DNA of 64,000 nt from Anaerolineales bacterium (GTDB lineage: Bacteria; Chloroflexota; Anaerolineae; Anaerolineales; DRMV01). Every line of letters begins with the position of its first letter. The first letter of the stretch is position 1. Under the pieces are notes generated by a model. The model searched no databases and was not told the DNA's origin. It saw only the letters and a list, made by a program, of their open reading frames with translations. The stretch lies in assembly GCA_026996855.1 (NCBI GenBank), contig JALWJZ010000103.1, positions 22,185 through 86,184 of the forward strand, in the 5' to 3' direction. This document shows, one piece after another, positions 52,471-60,027 of this stretch. The position numbers and the translations under genes are program-made.

Positions 52471-53505
52471 TCATTGCACGTAAAGCGCCGCATACGGCGA
52501 TTCTGTGTACTTACGCTCACGCAGGGCTTGCGAGGCCGTCCATGCCTCGCTTTCGTCAGGCACCAGCCCCTGGGCCACCAGGGGCTGAAGTTTTTCGCCC
52601 AATACCCCCCACCAGCGCACCAGGTCATAGTGCTCATCCTTCGCCCGCACTTTCCCACGGGCCAGGTTCACCGCTGCGGCCACTGCGGGCTTTGCCAACT
52701 GACCCTCTTGCGCTTCCCGGAAGCACCGCGTGAACTCGGCCAGCACGTCCAGGCCCGTGACGCGGCCCTCGGTCAGGGCTTGCAGCACGGGTTCCCGAAG
52801 TTTTCGACTCGGAACCCCAGCCGCCCGGAGAAACGCGTCCCAGGCTTTGCGCTCGGCTTTGCCAGGAGGCTTTTCCAGGCGAGAAAAATCAAACTCAAAA
52901 TCCTGTGTGTCTCCCCCTCCGTCGCCGAAGGCGGCGAAGCCGCCGAAGGCGACCTCCCTCTCCCTCTCCCCCACACCCCCTCTCCCTCTGGTCTGGTCTA
53001 TATCTGTATCTGGTCTTAATCTGTTCTTCTTCTTATTCTTAAGGCGTGACACTTCTGGGACACCCCTGTGACCATTGCGTGACGCCAGCGTGACATTAGC
53101 GTGACTATCGCGTGACTTTGGCGTGACATTACCGTGACTTTCAACTTCTTCGTCTTCTCCCTTCTCCTCTTCCCGTTCACGCTCGCGCTGACGCCGCTTG
53201 CGTTCGGCCACCTGGGCGCGAGTCACGCGCGCCTGTTCATCCTCATACCGAGCCACCAAAATGCCCTCCTCCCCCACTTCCACAATGCCCGCCTGTACCA
53301 GGGTGTTCAAATGTGATTCAAATTCGTTTTGGGGAAGGCGCAGCATCCAGGCTACTTGCTCTCGCGTGCCTGGTATGAGTCCCCCTTGCTCATACCGAGC
53401 CGCCAGGGCGTAAAGTTTGAAATAAACAGCCTGAACCTCCAACGGCAACATCCCCAGTTGGGGGTCGTCCAGGGCCGAATCAACGTGCATTTTGAACCAT
53501 TTCAT
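52471..53505 (-). CDS. Putative replication initiator / replisome organiser
   Basis: 344 residues. The N-terminus MKWFKMHVDSALDDPQLGMLPLEVQAVYFKLYALAA is a winged-helix type seen in phage replisome organisers. A charged, low-complexity linker (~105-195, ERKRRQREREREEE) follows, then a C-terminal helical domain. The linker-coding DNA contains a nine-copy 11-bp repeat array and an A+T-rich tract, an arrangement like lambda gene O. AGGAGG precedes ATG 53505. Confidence 0.65.
   Translation of the reverse strand: MKWFKMHVDSALDDPQLGMLPLEVQAVYFKLYALAARYEQGGLIPGTREQVAWMLRLPQNEFESHLNTLVQAGIVEVGEEGILVARYEDEQARVTRAQVAERKRRQREREREEEKGEDEEVESHGNVTPKSRDSHANVTLASRNGHRGVPEVSRLKNKKKNRLRPDTDIDQTRGRGGVGEREREVAFGGFAAFGDGGGDTQDFEFDFSRLEKPPGKAERKAWDAFLRAAGVPSRKLREPVLQALTEGRVTGLDVLAEFTRCFREAQEGQLAKPAVAAAVNLARGKVRAKDEHYDLVRWWGVLGEKLQPLVAQGLVPDESEAWTASQALRERKYTESPYAALYVQ
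52997..53043. other. A+T-rich tract beside the iterons (unwinding-element candidate)
   Basis: GGTCTATATCTGTATCTGGTCTTAATCTG...TTCTTATTCTTAAG is locally A+T- and pyrimidine-rich in an otherwise GC-rich region and directly abuts the 11-bp repeats. Confidence 0.5.
53044..53138 (+). repeat. Nine iteron-like 11-bp repeats (GCGTGACnnnn) inside rep
   Basis: Heptamers at 53044, 53055, 53066, 53077, 53088, 53099, 53110, 53121 and 53132, exactly 11 bp apart. Six are GCGTGAC and three degenerate (CTGGGAC, CTGTGAC, CCGTGAC). As 11 is not a multiple of 3, the period does not come from a protein repeat. Candidate replication origin. Confidence 0.85.
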
Positions 53506-53638
53506 GATTTCCTCCTAACAGTATGATGATTTCCTCAGCGGCCCTCTGAGCGACGGTTTTCCCAAAAAGTCCTGTGATACCTGGAGCGTTTTTTCCTTCG
53601 CTCAGAGGCTTTCCTGTGAGTTTGTCCTATGCGGCAGG

Positions 53639-53700
53639 CTAAGCGTCCACTAAGCGGCGGCTAAGCGTCCACTAAGCGGTGCCGCTTAGGTGCCGCTTAG
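53639..53700. repeat. Six phased CTAAGCG/CGCTTAG boxes between parA-associated gene and rep
   Basis: CTAAGCG at 53639, 53650, 53661 and 53672, then the inverted CGCTTAG at 53683 and 53694, all at 11-bp steps. Overlaps the last codons of the 224-aa gene. Candidate partition site (centromere) or rep operator. Upstream of rep, 53506-53638 also has CCTCTGAGCGA...TCGCTCAGAGG. Confidence 0.85.
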
Positions 53701-54360
53701 GTTGGAAGAAGAACCTCCGATTTTCCAGGAATTGCTCAAGTTCACCTCCACCTGGGTTTCCTGAGTGATGGCCACAACCCGTGGCCGCAGGGTCCAAATA
53801 CCTTTGCGAACTCGTTCCAAGGCCTCCTCCAGCAACGTCACGACCACTTCGCCTATGCGAGCGTTGCCTGCCAACGTGACAATCCGTTGGTGCATCTCCT
53901 TCGACCACCGATAGGCCAGAACCAACGTGATTTTTCGACTCCGCCCTTTAGGCCTGGGAATGTCTCGCTTCCATCCCGGTTCGCGAACGACTTCCACGGT
54001 CATCCTGCGTGCCTTCGGGTTGGAATTGGGCTGTACCTGCAGCTCAATCTCGCCATCCCGAACGGCATCCAAAGCGGCCGACATCAAAGCCTCTGCCACC
54101 TGGTCCGTAGTGGTCATGTAAGCCTCTGCCAGGCCACGAATGGACTCCCGAACGGCCTTTGCGCGGGTCACCAGGTCCTGACCTGAAACCCAGTACGTGT
54201 AGGACTTGTGCCGCCGCTCCCACTCCCGCCGTCGCTTCTTGGGCTTCGCCCGCGGAATCAGGTCCAGGGGCGAGGGCGGGGTGCCCGGAGCATCCGCCGA
54301 CGGCGAATGGCGGTCGGCAGACGGCAATGTCAGGTTCTCGAAGGGGTCACGTCGCGGCAT
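53686..54360 (-). CDS. ParA-operon protein, possible centromere-binding partner, 224 aa
   Basis: From ATG 54360. A disordered N-terminus rich in Pro and Asp is followed by KKRRREWERRHKSYTYW, a helical middle (VRESIRGLAEAYMTTTDQVAEALMSAALDAV) and a C-terminal region ending in many Ser/Asn. No ParB family match recognised. Position after ParA and next to the phased boxes suggests a DNA-binding partition partner (inference). Confidence 0.6.
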   Translation of the reverse strand: MPRRDPFENLTLPSADRHSPSADAPGTPPSPLDLIPRAKPKKRRREWERRHKSYTYWVSGQDLVTRAKAVRESIRGLAEAYMTTTDQVAEALMSAALDAVRDGEIELQVQPNSNPKARRMTVEVVREPGWKRDIPRPKGRSRKITLVLAYRWSKEMHQRIVTLAGNARIGEVVVTLLEEALERVRKGIWTLRPRVVAITQETQVEVNLSNSWKIGGSSSNLSGT

Positions 54361-54625
54361 GGCTTTCCTCCCAGGGTGGGGTGACTTCGCCCTGGTAGAT
54401 GGGGCAGTCCACGGGAACGCCGCCCAGATACCCATCATCCAGGGCATCGTCCGAAGCGATTTCCGCTTCCCACTCGTCACGGGTGGCCATGCATACAGGG
54501 CGAGGTTCCAACCCTGCTTCTTCCAGGTCTCCGGCCAAGGCTTCTACTTCCCAGAAGTGTCCCTGGGCATCCCGAACCAGGTAAGCCCGGAAAGCGCATT
54601 CCAAACCACATTCCAGCACCTTCAT
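54347..54625 (-). CDS. Four-Cys small protein, paralog A, 92 aa
   Basis: MKVLECGLECAFRAYLVRDAQG, later RPVCMATRDEW and DCPIYQG: Cys at the same four relative places as the 72-aa protein at 55766-55984. Probably binds a metal or cluster. Downstream of parA. Confidence 0.65.
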   Translation of the reverse strand: MKVLECGLECAFRAYLVRDAQGHFWEVEALAGDLEEAGLEPRPVCMATRDEWEAEIASDDALDDGYLGGVPVDCPIYQGEVTPPWEESHAAT

Positions 54626-54645
54626 GGCTACCTCCCGTCACAACG

Positions 54646-55479
54646 TCACAAGTGCTTCATCACAGCATCCACCAGGGCTTGGTACTCCCGCGCGGCCCGG
54701 TGGGTGGGGGCATACTCGAAGACCGTTTTTCCCTCCGCCGCGCACTCCCGCAGCACGGTGCTCCGGTGAATGGGCGGGAGCACCGCGTCCCCGAAGTGCT
54801 GGCGCAGCAGGCTCAGGTTGTGCCGACTCTCCCGGGTGCGTTCGTCGTAGAAGGTGGGCAGCACCCCCAGCAGGCGGCCCGACCATCCTCTTTCCGACAG
54901 CGAAGCCAGGGCGGCCACCATCTTGCTCACGCCGTCCAGGGCCAGGAAGTCCACGGCCGCGGGGATGACGACCAGGTCAGCAGCGAACACGGCCCGTTCC
55001 TGAATGCCGCCCACCGAGGGCGCGGTGTCCAGGACCAGCACGTCGTATCGGGCCACTTCGTAGTGAGTGAGCGTTTCGCAGCTATAGCTGACATCCCCGC
55101 TGACGTACACCTCGCTTCTGCTTGAATGGCTTGACACGAAGGCCGTTTTCAACGCCCGGACAATGGCATCCAGGGGGCGGTTCTCCGCGGACAGCACGAT
55201 CTGGGCCGTGCTGGTGGTGGGGTCGCCGGGGAGGACGTCCAGGTTCTCTCGACCGGTCATGCGCACCCATTGCACCGCCAGGGCCGGATCGGGCAGGGTG
55301 AGCAAGTAGAACGCGCCCGGCTCAGGCCGCATCCCTAAAGACACGGCCACATGACCCTGGGGGTCGAAGTCCACCAGCAGTACCTTCAAGCCTTTCATTG
55401 CCAGGCCGTGGGCAAGATGCACCGCGGTGGTGGTCTTGCCCACACCGCCTTTTTGGTTGGCGACCGTAACGACGTTCAT
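54646..55479 (-). CDS. parA: ParA-family partition ATPase
   Basis: 277 residues from ATG 55479 (AAAGGAGAGG). Deviant Walker A NQKGGVGKTTTAVHLA with the signature Lys, DFDPQGHVAVSLG and VLVLDTAPSVG. Short form without an N-terminal HTH, i.e. type Ib-like or Soj-like. Segregates the extrachromosomal form. ATGA overlap with the HNH gene. Confidence 0.93.
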   Translation of the reverse strand: MNVVTVANQKGGVGKTTTAVHLAHGLAMKGLKVLLVDFDPQGHVAVSLGMRPEPGAFYLLTLPDPALAVQWVRMTGRENLDVLPGDPTTSTAQIVLSAENRPLDAIVRALKTAFVSSHSSRSEVYVSGDVSYSCETLTHYEVARYDVLVLDTAPSVGGIQERAVFAADLVVIPAAVDFLALDGVSKMVAALASLSERGWSGRLLGVLPTFYDERTRESRHNLSLLRQHFGDAVLPPIHRSTVLRECAAEGKTVFEYAPTHRAAREYQALVDAVMKHL

Positions 55480-55769
55480 GCCAATCCTCTCCTTTTCGCC
55501 CAGGATGGTGGGGGAACGATGGGCAGCCACAACTGCCCCGGAATGTAGCGGGCTTGCAGGCTCAGATGACATTTTTGGCAAAGGGCCACCAGGTTCTCGA
55601 AGGTGCAGTTGGAAGGATTGCCGTCCAGGTGGTGGACGGTCAGGGTATGGCCGCTCTGTGGGTCGTGAGGATGGCCACAATGCTCACAGCGCCATCCCGC
55701 CCGCTCTTTGACACGGGCGGCGATGGTTTCCCAGTCTTCCGGATACCGCGAGCGTGTCCAAGGCATCAT
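55476..55769 (-). CDS. HNH endonuclease, 97 aa
   Basis: RAGWRCEHCGHPHDPQSGHTLTVHHLDGNPSNCTFENLVALCQKCHLSLQ: the zinc Cys pairs and the HH-N-H set of the HNH fold. ATG 55769 by ATGA overlap with the preceding gene. Could nick DNA; with no relaxase seen, a role in DNA processing is conceivable but unproven. Confidence 0.85.
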   Translation of the reverse strand: MMPWTRSRYPEDWETIAARVKERAGWRCEHCGHPHDPQSGHTLTVHHLDGNPSNCTFENLVALCQKCHLSLQARYIPGQLWLPIVPPPSWAKRRGLA

Positions 55770-55984
55770 TTGCGCTCCCAAAGCTTGGGAATCCCACTCA
55801 AATACGGACACTCTTCCGGGACCTGACTCGCGTCCCAGGTTTTTTCATCTGCGCCGCACACCGACACCCCGGGCGGGGTGGGGGAAAACTCGTATTTCCA
55901 ATCCCGTTTCCAATCCCGCACCTGCAAATAGCGCCGAAAAGGGCACTCCAAATCGCAAAGCATGAACACGCGAGGCAGGCTCAT
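55766..55984 (-). CDS. Four-Cys small protein, paralog B, 72 aa
   Basis: MSLPRVFMLCDLECPFRRYLQVRD, then VSVCGADEKTWDA and EECPYLSG. The pattern CxLECxFRxYL...VCxAxxxxW...CPxxxG is shared with paralog A. GAGGAGGTGAAGAA before ATG 55984. Confidence 0.65.
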   Translation of the reverse strand: MSLPRVFMLCDLECPFRRYLQVRDWKRDWKYEFSPTPPGVSVCGADEKTWDASQVPEECPYLSGIPKLWERK

Positions 55985-56331
55985 TTCTTCACCTCCTCTT
56001 CTGTGGCTTCGGTCGCGTCCAGGGCCTGCCGGCGCACTTCCTCCAACAAGGCCTGGGGAATGGTGAGCGGTGCGTCCCCCCGTTTTCGGCGTTCTTCGTT
56101 GAGGCGCTGGTACAAACGGAGGCGCGCTTCGGGGGAAAGGCGCAATTCGCTTTCCAGGACCTGGAGTTGCTCGCGTAGCCGCTGAATGTTCTCCAGCAGC
56201 ACCTGGCACGCATGGCAGGATGCCAGATGTCGTTGCACCTCTTCCACGTCCGGCTTGGGCAGGGTCCCTTCCACATAGGCCATCAAACGGTCCAACCAGC
56301 GTTCCAGATGTTCTCGGGTCTCTCGGGTCAT
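55981..56331 (-). CDS. Anti-sigma-like zinc-finger protein, 116 aa
   Basis: MTRETREHLERWLDRLMAYVEGTLPKPDVEEVQRHLASCHACQ: the HxxxCxxC core of zinc anti-sigma (ZAS/zf-HC2) domains, followed by a long helix and no membrane segment. GGAGGATGCC precedes ATG 56331. No ECF sigma gene is present on the element, so its partner is unknown. Confidence 0.75.
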   Translation of the reverse strand: MTRETREHLERWLDRLMAYVEGTLPKPDVEEVQRHLASCHACQVLLENIQRLREQLQVLESELRLSPEARLRLYQRLNEERRKRGDAPLTIPQALLEEVRRQALDATEATEEEVKK

Positions 56332-56345
56332 GGCATCCTCCCTCC

Positions 56346-57041
56346 CTACGGCATCGGCGTGGCCGTGGCGGGCCACTTCGGTGGCAGGTCCAGGGTGGGC
56401 ACCCAGCCCGGAGTGGGTGGCGTCTCCGGAGACACCGGGCACAGGTACCGTAGGTTCACCCAACCCTCGGTGGGCATATGAATCCACACCCAATGTCCCC
56501 CGTCGTGAGTCACCGTCTCCGTGGGGGAGACAAAGACCACTTCCCTCTCACGCAAAAAATCCTGCACCCAGCACTCGGTGCCAGGGCAGGAACGCACGTT
56601 CAACATCCCCAGTTCCCAGCCCGTGCACACCTGCATGACGGACCCGGCCTGGGGCGAAATTCCCGTGTTAACCGCGGTTGCAATGGAACCCGTCGGCGCG
56701 GGAGGAGGGGAGGGGGCGGCGACCCCCGAAGAGGCCGCCGCCGTAGGGAGGTGGGGCGATGGTGTCTCGATTGTAGCCGTAGGGGAAGGCGTGGAGAAGA
56801 CGGGTGCCAACTGCTGCCAGTTGCAGGCCAAAAGCAGCGCCATCAGCGCCAGCGCCCACGCAAGAGGACTAGGGCGCGACCATCGTCCACGTTGCCCACT
56901 TCCACGGGTACGCCGGCCTCTTCCAAGGCTTTCAGCGCCGAGACCACCAGGGCCACGGCTTCCTCGCGAGTCGGCGGCCGCGACCGGCCACGGCGAGCGA
57001 CCCGAACCGAGGGCGCGAGCAGCCGTCCCAAAACCGGCCAT
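56346..57041 (-). CDS. Lipoprotein-like SH3b protein; start uncertain
   Basis: The certain part begins around SPLAWALALMALLLACNWQQ (signal with lipobox LLAC), then a Pro/Ser/Thr linker and an SH3b-like domain with Cys pairs (MQVCTGWELGMLNVRSCPGTECWVQDFL...GWVNLRYLCP). The only ATG with a ribosome site in frame is 57041, but the first ~60 residues look like out-of-frame translation of the overlapping ORF 56843-57031. Confidence 0.65.
   Translation of the reverse strand: MAGFGTAARALGSGRSPWPVAAADSRGSRGPGGLGAESLGRGRRTRGSGQRGRWSRPSPLAWALALMALLLACNWQQLAPVFSTPSPTATIETPSPHLPTAAASSGVAAPSPPPAPTGSIATAVNTGISPQAGSVMQVCTGWELGMLNVRSCPGTECWVQDFLREREVVFVSPTETVTHDGGHWVWIHMPTEGWVNLRYLCPVSPETPPTPGWVPTLDLPPKWPATATPMP
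56843..57031 (-). CDS. Possible small protein in the overlapping frame, 62 aa
   Basis: TREEAVALVVSALKALEEAGVPVEVGNVDDGRALVLLRGRWR looks more like a real alpha/beta protein than the lipoprotein frame it overlaps. Only a TTG start with a distant GGAG is available. One of the two readings, or both, must be used. Confidence 0.45.
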   Translation of the reverse strand: MGRLLAPSVRVARRGRSRPPTREEAVALVVSALKALEEAGVPVEVGNVDDGRALVLLRGRWR

Positions 57042-57045
57042 CCCT

Positions 57046-57903
57046 TTACTCCGCGTCCAGTGTGGTAAAATGCGGATGGCGGTCGTTCCGCGACGGCTCC
57101 GCCGGAGCCGGGGGACCCACCGGGGTTTCCCCGGCTTTCTTCGCTTCCGTTTCCGCCTCCGCTTTTCCCTCCATGGCCTTCAGGAAGGCTTCCCCCAAAG
57201 GGAGCCCCTTCTTGTCCTCTCCCAAAAGCCGCGCCACCAACTCGCGTTCGGTTGCATTCAGCTGTTGGTACAGCTCAACCAGTTGCTGATAGGCACGAAT
57301 GGCTTGCTGGCGTTTGGCGACAAGTTCTTTCGCCAGTTCAACTTCCAGTTCCTCACGCCGAGCAGCGGCCTCGCCCTGGATACGCCGTAGGGTTAGCTCG
57401 GTTTCAATACGGCGCATCTCGCGGCGACGAATGGTGCCCGGGCCGGTGAGGTGGTAAGTCATTCCTGCCACCACGTTCAGGACACCCAGGGTAGGCACTA
57501 CCCACCAAATAAGCGTCCGCACCAACTCAACTAAGGCCCCGCGCGTTGGGGTGTACAGAAACGTGTCCGCAAGCACAGTCAAATACACCCCTAAGATATC
57601 CAGGACCCACATGCCCAGAGAAATCCAGTCTTGGTACTTCGTGGTGGAGCCGAAAATCCACGCTAGGTTCCAACTAATGGCTCCAATATCCAGGAAGAAC
57701 AGGCCTGCAATGGCAATGACCATGAGGGTGGTGTCGTTTCCCGGAAGGCTATGCATCAAAAGGTCGTAGGAGCGCCAGGCGGTGAAGATGGTCGCGATCC
57801 CGGTTACGACGGTGACAATGACGTCGCCCAGAGTGATGCCCCCGTGGTCCGTGCGCAGGTCGGGAAACATCTTTTCGAAAAGGGAGAAACGTCGCTCGGC
57901 CAT
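57046..57903 (-). CDS. Four-helix membrane protein with coiled coil, 285 aa
   Basis: Membrane segments at ~28-48, 58-80, 92-112 and 128-150, then a long Arg/Glu helix (TLRRIQGEAAARREELEVELAKELVAKRQQAI) on the cytosolic side and a Pro-rich end. No family recognised. Second gene after the 174-aa membrane protein. Confidence 0.7.
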   Translation of the reverse strand: MAERRFSLFEKMFPDLRTDHGGITLGDVIVTVVTGIATIFTAWRSYDLLMHSLPGNDTTLMVIAIAGLFFLDIGAISWNLAWIFGSTTKYQDWISLGMWVLDILGVYLTVLADTFLYTPTRGALVELVRTLIWWVVPTLGVLNVVAGMTYHLTGPGTIRRREMRRIETELTLRRIQGEAAARREELEVELAKELVAKRQQAIRAYQQLVELYQQLNATERELVARLLGEDKKGLPLGEAFLKAMEGKAEAETEAKKAGETPVGPPAPAEPSRNDRHPHFTTLDAE

Positions 57904-57906
57904 GGC

Positions 57907-58431
57907 TCAACCTCCCTGGTTGGGATTTGGCTTCAGGCTTTCCCGGTACTGCCGGAGGCGGAAGCCCAGGTACAGGCTCCCCGCGGCCCACAGTACCGCC
58001 GGAGCCAGGGCCACAGCCTCCGGCGCGATTTGCCAGGCCCAAACCAACGCCTGGGTACCGAACCAGAGACCCAGGCCCGTCGCGGCCAGCACCCCCCAGC
58101 GCGTTCTGGGTATCCGCCACGCCAGGTACCCGCCTGCGACGAAAGCCAGTACAGGCAAACCCGCCAGGGCATACTCGGCCTGGCCGGGTGCGGTGCGGAA
58201 CACGGTCACCACGGCCTGCACCGCTGCCAGGGTTCCCCATGCCCAGACCGCCACCGCACCTGCCCGAAGCGCCCAGGGTATGGCGACCAGAACCGCATAC
58301 ATCGCGCCCAGCACCAGGTCTCCCAGGAACCGGGCCAGGTTTCGCAGGGCTTGAAAGGTTTTGGAAGGCCAATGGTCTCGTCGTGGTTCCACGCCGATCA
58401 CTCCCTCACCCTCAAAAAGGAATGTCATCAT
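57907..58431 (-). CDS. Polytopic membrane protein, 174 aa
   Basis: Starts MMTFLFEGEGVIGVEPRRDHW; four to five hydrophobic stretches (LVLGAMYAVLVAIPWAL, VAVWAWGTLAAVQAVV, YALAGLPVLAFVAGGYL, WGVLAATGLGLWFGTQAL, AVALAPAVLWAAGSLYL). Coupled to the next membrane gene. Unknown function. Confidence 0.65.
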   Translation of the reverse strand: MMTFLFEGEGVIGVEPRRDHWPSKTFQALRNLARFLGDLVLGAMYAVLVAIPWALRAGAVAVWAWGTLAAVQAVVTVFRTAPGQAEYALAGLPVLAFVAGGYLAWRIPRTRWGVLAATGLGLWFGTQALVWAWQIAPEAVALAPAVLWAAGSLYLGFRLRQYRESLKPNPNQGG

Positions 58432-58447
58432 CTGGCCGTCACCATCC

Positions 58448-58666
58448 TCACAGCAAACGTGGTTGGCGGCTGACCAGGTACCAGACATTGGTGTGGGCGT
58501 TGTCCCGGACGTCGAAGTAACAGTCCACCAGGCCCAAACGGGCCGCCAGATAAGCGGTGGCCAGGGAGAAGCCCGCTTCCACGATTTCCCGGTTGGTGCG
58601 TTCTCCCTGAGCCAGGAAGTCCAGAAGCCGCTGCAATTCCCGTTTGGCCTCCCTTGACAAGTTCAT
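58448..58666 (-). CDS. Hypothetical small protein, 72 aa
   Basis: MNLSREAKRELQRLLDFLAQGERTNREIVEAGFSLATAYLAARLGLVD resembles a winged-helix domain. GGAGGGAGAGGC precedes ATG 58666; ATGA overlap with the upstream gene. Confidence 0.6.
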   Translation of the reverse strand: MNLSREAKRELQRLLDFLAQGERTNREIVEAGFSLATAYLAARLGLVDCYFDVRDNAHTNVWYLVSRQPRLL

Positions 58667-58941
58667 GCCTCTCCCTCCGCCAGGGCCACGAACCATTGCC
58701 CGTTCCGATGGGCCAGGTACAACCCTTTCTCAGGGGTGGGGATGTACCGGGTACCCTGGGCCTGTCCAAAGGACAGGGCATAGGGGAGATGCCGGGCGTC
58801 GAAGTCCCTGGGCGGTGAGACCTCGGCAACGCGGAACCGGCCGCACTCCAGGCGCATCATCCTTCCCTTCTGGGCCAGGTCCCGCCATTTGCGCAGCAAA
58901 GACCGGTTCTGCAACCTGGGCCACAACGGATTGACCGCCAT
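58663..58941 (-). CDS. Hypothetical protein, 92 aa
   Basis: MAVNPLWPRLQNRSLLRKWRDLAQKG then beta-rich GRFRVAEVSPP...YIPTPEKGLYLAHRNGQWFVALAEGE. GGAGGATGTA precedes ATG 58941. Not recognised. Confidence 0.55.
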   Translation of the reverse strand: MAVNPLWPRLQNRSLLRKWRDLAQKGRMMRLECGRFRVAEVSPPRDFDARHLPYALSFGQAQGTRYIPTPEKGLYLAHRNGQWFVALAEGEA

Positions 58942-59168
58942 TACATCCTCCGCGGGTCGTGGACTTCGAAATCCACACGACGGGGCGGGGTGAGGCCGCC
59001 GCCGCAGATGCACAGGGGCCATGCTTCGAAGGTTGCCCGTACCCGCAGGCCCTGGCGGGCCAGAGCCACCGCCCACGCCAGGGGGACCGGTTCTCGGAGC
59101 CACCCCCGCACCCCGCCACAGCGAGGGCACAGCACCACAGGCACCGGTCGGTGATGGTGAACCAGCAT
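58941..59168 (-). CDS. Putative zinc-binding small protein, 75 aa
   Basis: VLCPRCGG and PLCICGGG give a CxxC/CxC pair flanking a short helical part. Tightly packed with neighbours (overlaps of a few bases). Confidence 0.55.
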   Translation of the reverse strand: MLVHHHRPVPVVLCPRCGGVRGWLREPVPLAWAVALARQGLRVRATFEAWPLCICGGGLTPPRRVDFEVHDPRRM

Positions 59169-59449
59169 CACACCGCCTCCGCTAACGGCAGCACCAACTG
59201 GTTGGCCAGCACCTTGCTTCGTCGCGGGAAGACCTCGCCTTCCCAATCCTGCAAGCCCTTGCGCAGGGCGTATTCCACCATCCAGGTCTCGGCCATCTCA
59301 CGGGTGTTTTCCAGGGCGCGAGCCAGGCCCACACCGTGGTTGGCCCCGCCGCAGATGCACTCGCATTCCGGGTGCTGGGCGTTGTAGCACTTGGCATCGC
59401 AACGCCCGACCACACCGCTGGACGTGCGCACTTCGATGAGCACGGCCAT
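59168..59449 (-). CDS. Cys-rich small protein, 93 aa
   Basis: MAVLIEVRTSSGVVGRCDAKCYNAQHPECECICGGANHGVGLARALENT: five Cys in 18 residues, then a helix rich in Met and Arg. Function not recognised. GGAGGCGGTGTG precedes ATG 59449. Confidence 0.6.
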   Translation of the reverse strand: MAVLIEVRTSSGVVGRCDAKCYNAQHPECECICGGANHGVGLARALENTREMAETWMVEYALRKGLQDWEGEVFPRRSKVLANQLVLPLAEAV

Positions 59450-59859
59450 CACACCGCCTCCGGCTCGGTCAGGACGTATTCGTACCGGTCTTCGTCGAAG
59501 TGCATCAGGCCGGTACCCGCCCGCATCAGACGCAGGTCTCGGGGCACGGCCACGGTCGCGGGAACAACGGAAAAGCCGCGCCCGGCCAGGATGGAACGCA
59601 CGCAGTCCAGGGCCGAGTGCGCGGCTTTCACCTTCTTTTCGTCCGTAAAGCCCACCATGGTGGCGGCCCGGAAGAGCCAGTAGTGGGCCAGGCCGTCGCG
59701 AATCTGAAAGGCCCGGACCTCGCCGTAAACGATGGGCACACCATGGGGGCCGCGCTCTTCATGGGAGACCAGGGAGAGATACACGGGCAGGGCAGGGTCG
59801 GCGTGGGTCATGAAGTCCTCCAGAGAGTTGTAGCCGATGAAGTAAGCCGTCCGTTCCAT
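59449..59859 (-). CDS. Hypothetical protein, 136 aa (first gene of the early operon)
   Basis: MERTAYFIGYNSLEDFMTHADPALPVYLSLVSHEERGPHG; alpha/beta composition. GGAGGTGTGGCG precedes ATG 59859. First gene after promoter P3; heads the long leftward operon. Confidence 0.6.
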   Translation of the reverse strand: MERTAYFIGYNSLEDFMTHADPALPVYLSLVSHEERGPHGVPIVYGEVRAFQIRDGLAHYWLFRAATMVGFTDEKKVKAAHSALDCVRSILAGRGFSVVPATVAVPRDLRLMRAGTGLMHFDEDRYEYVLTEPEAV

Positions 59860-59897
59860 CGCCACACCTCCGGGAGGAGGGACTCCCCGGCCCCCTG

Positions 59898-59977
59898 GAA
59901 AAACTCGGCACCCCAGAGGACCGGGGTGCCTGTAGTGTAGCACGAGTTTCAAATTCAGTCAAGAGTATTTGAAACTC
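59898..59977 (-). promoter_or_regulatory. Promoter P3 with inverted-repeat operator and 5' hairpin
   Basis: TTGACT-N17-TACACT on the minus strand (59962-59934). The -35 sits between the arms GAGTTTCAAAT (59944-59954) and ATTTGAAACTC (59967-59977). Just after the start point comes GGCACCCC/GGGGTGCC followed by GAGTTTTT (59930-59898). Confidence 0.8.
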
Positions 59978-59983
59978 GGGGCC

Positions 59984-60009
59984 TAAAAAAAGCGGCCTAA
60001 TTAGGCCGC
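59984..60009 (-). terminator. Terminator of the MerR-like regulator gene
   Basis: The perfect palindrome GCGGCCTAATTAGGCCGC is followed by TTTTTTTAGG on the minus strand. Confidence 0.85.
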
Positions 60010-60027
60010 AATTATCGCGGTTGGCTT

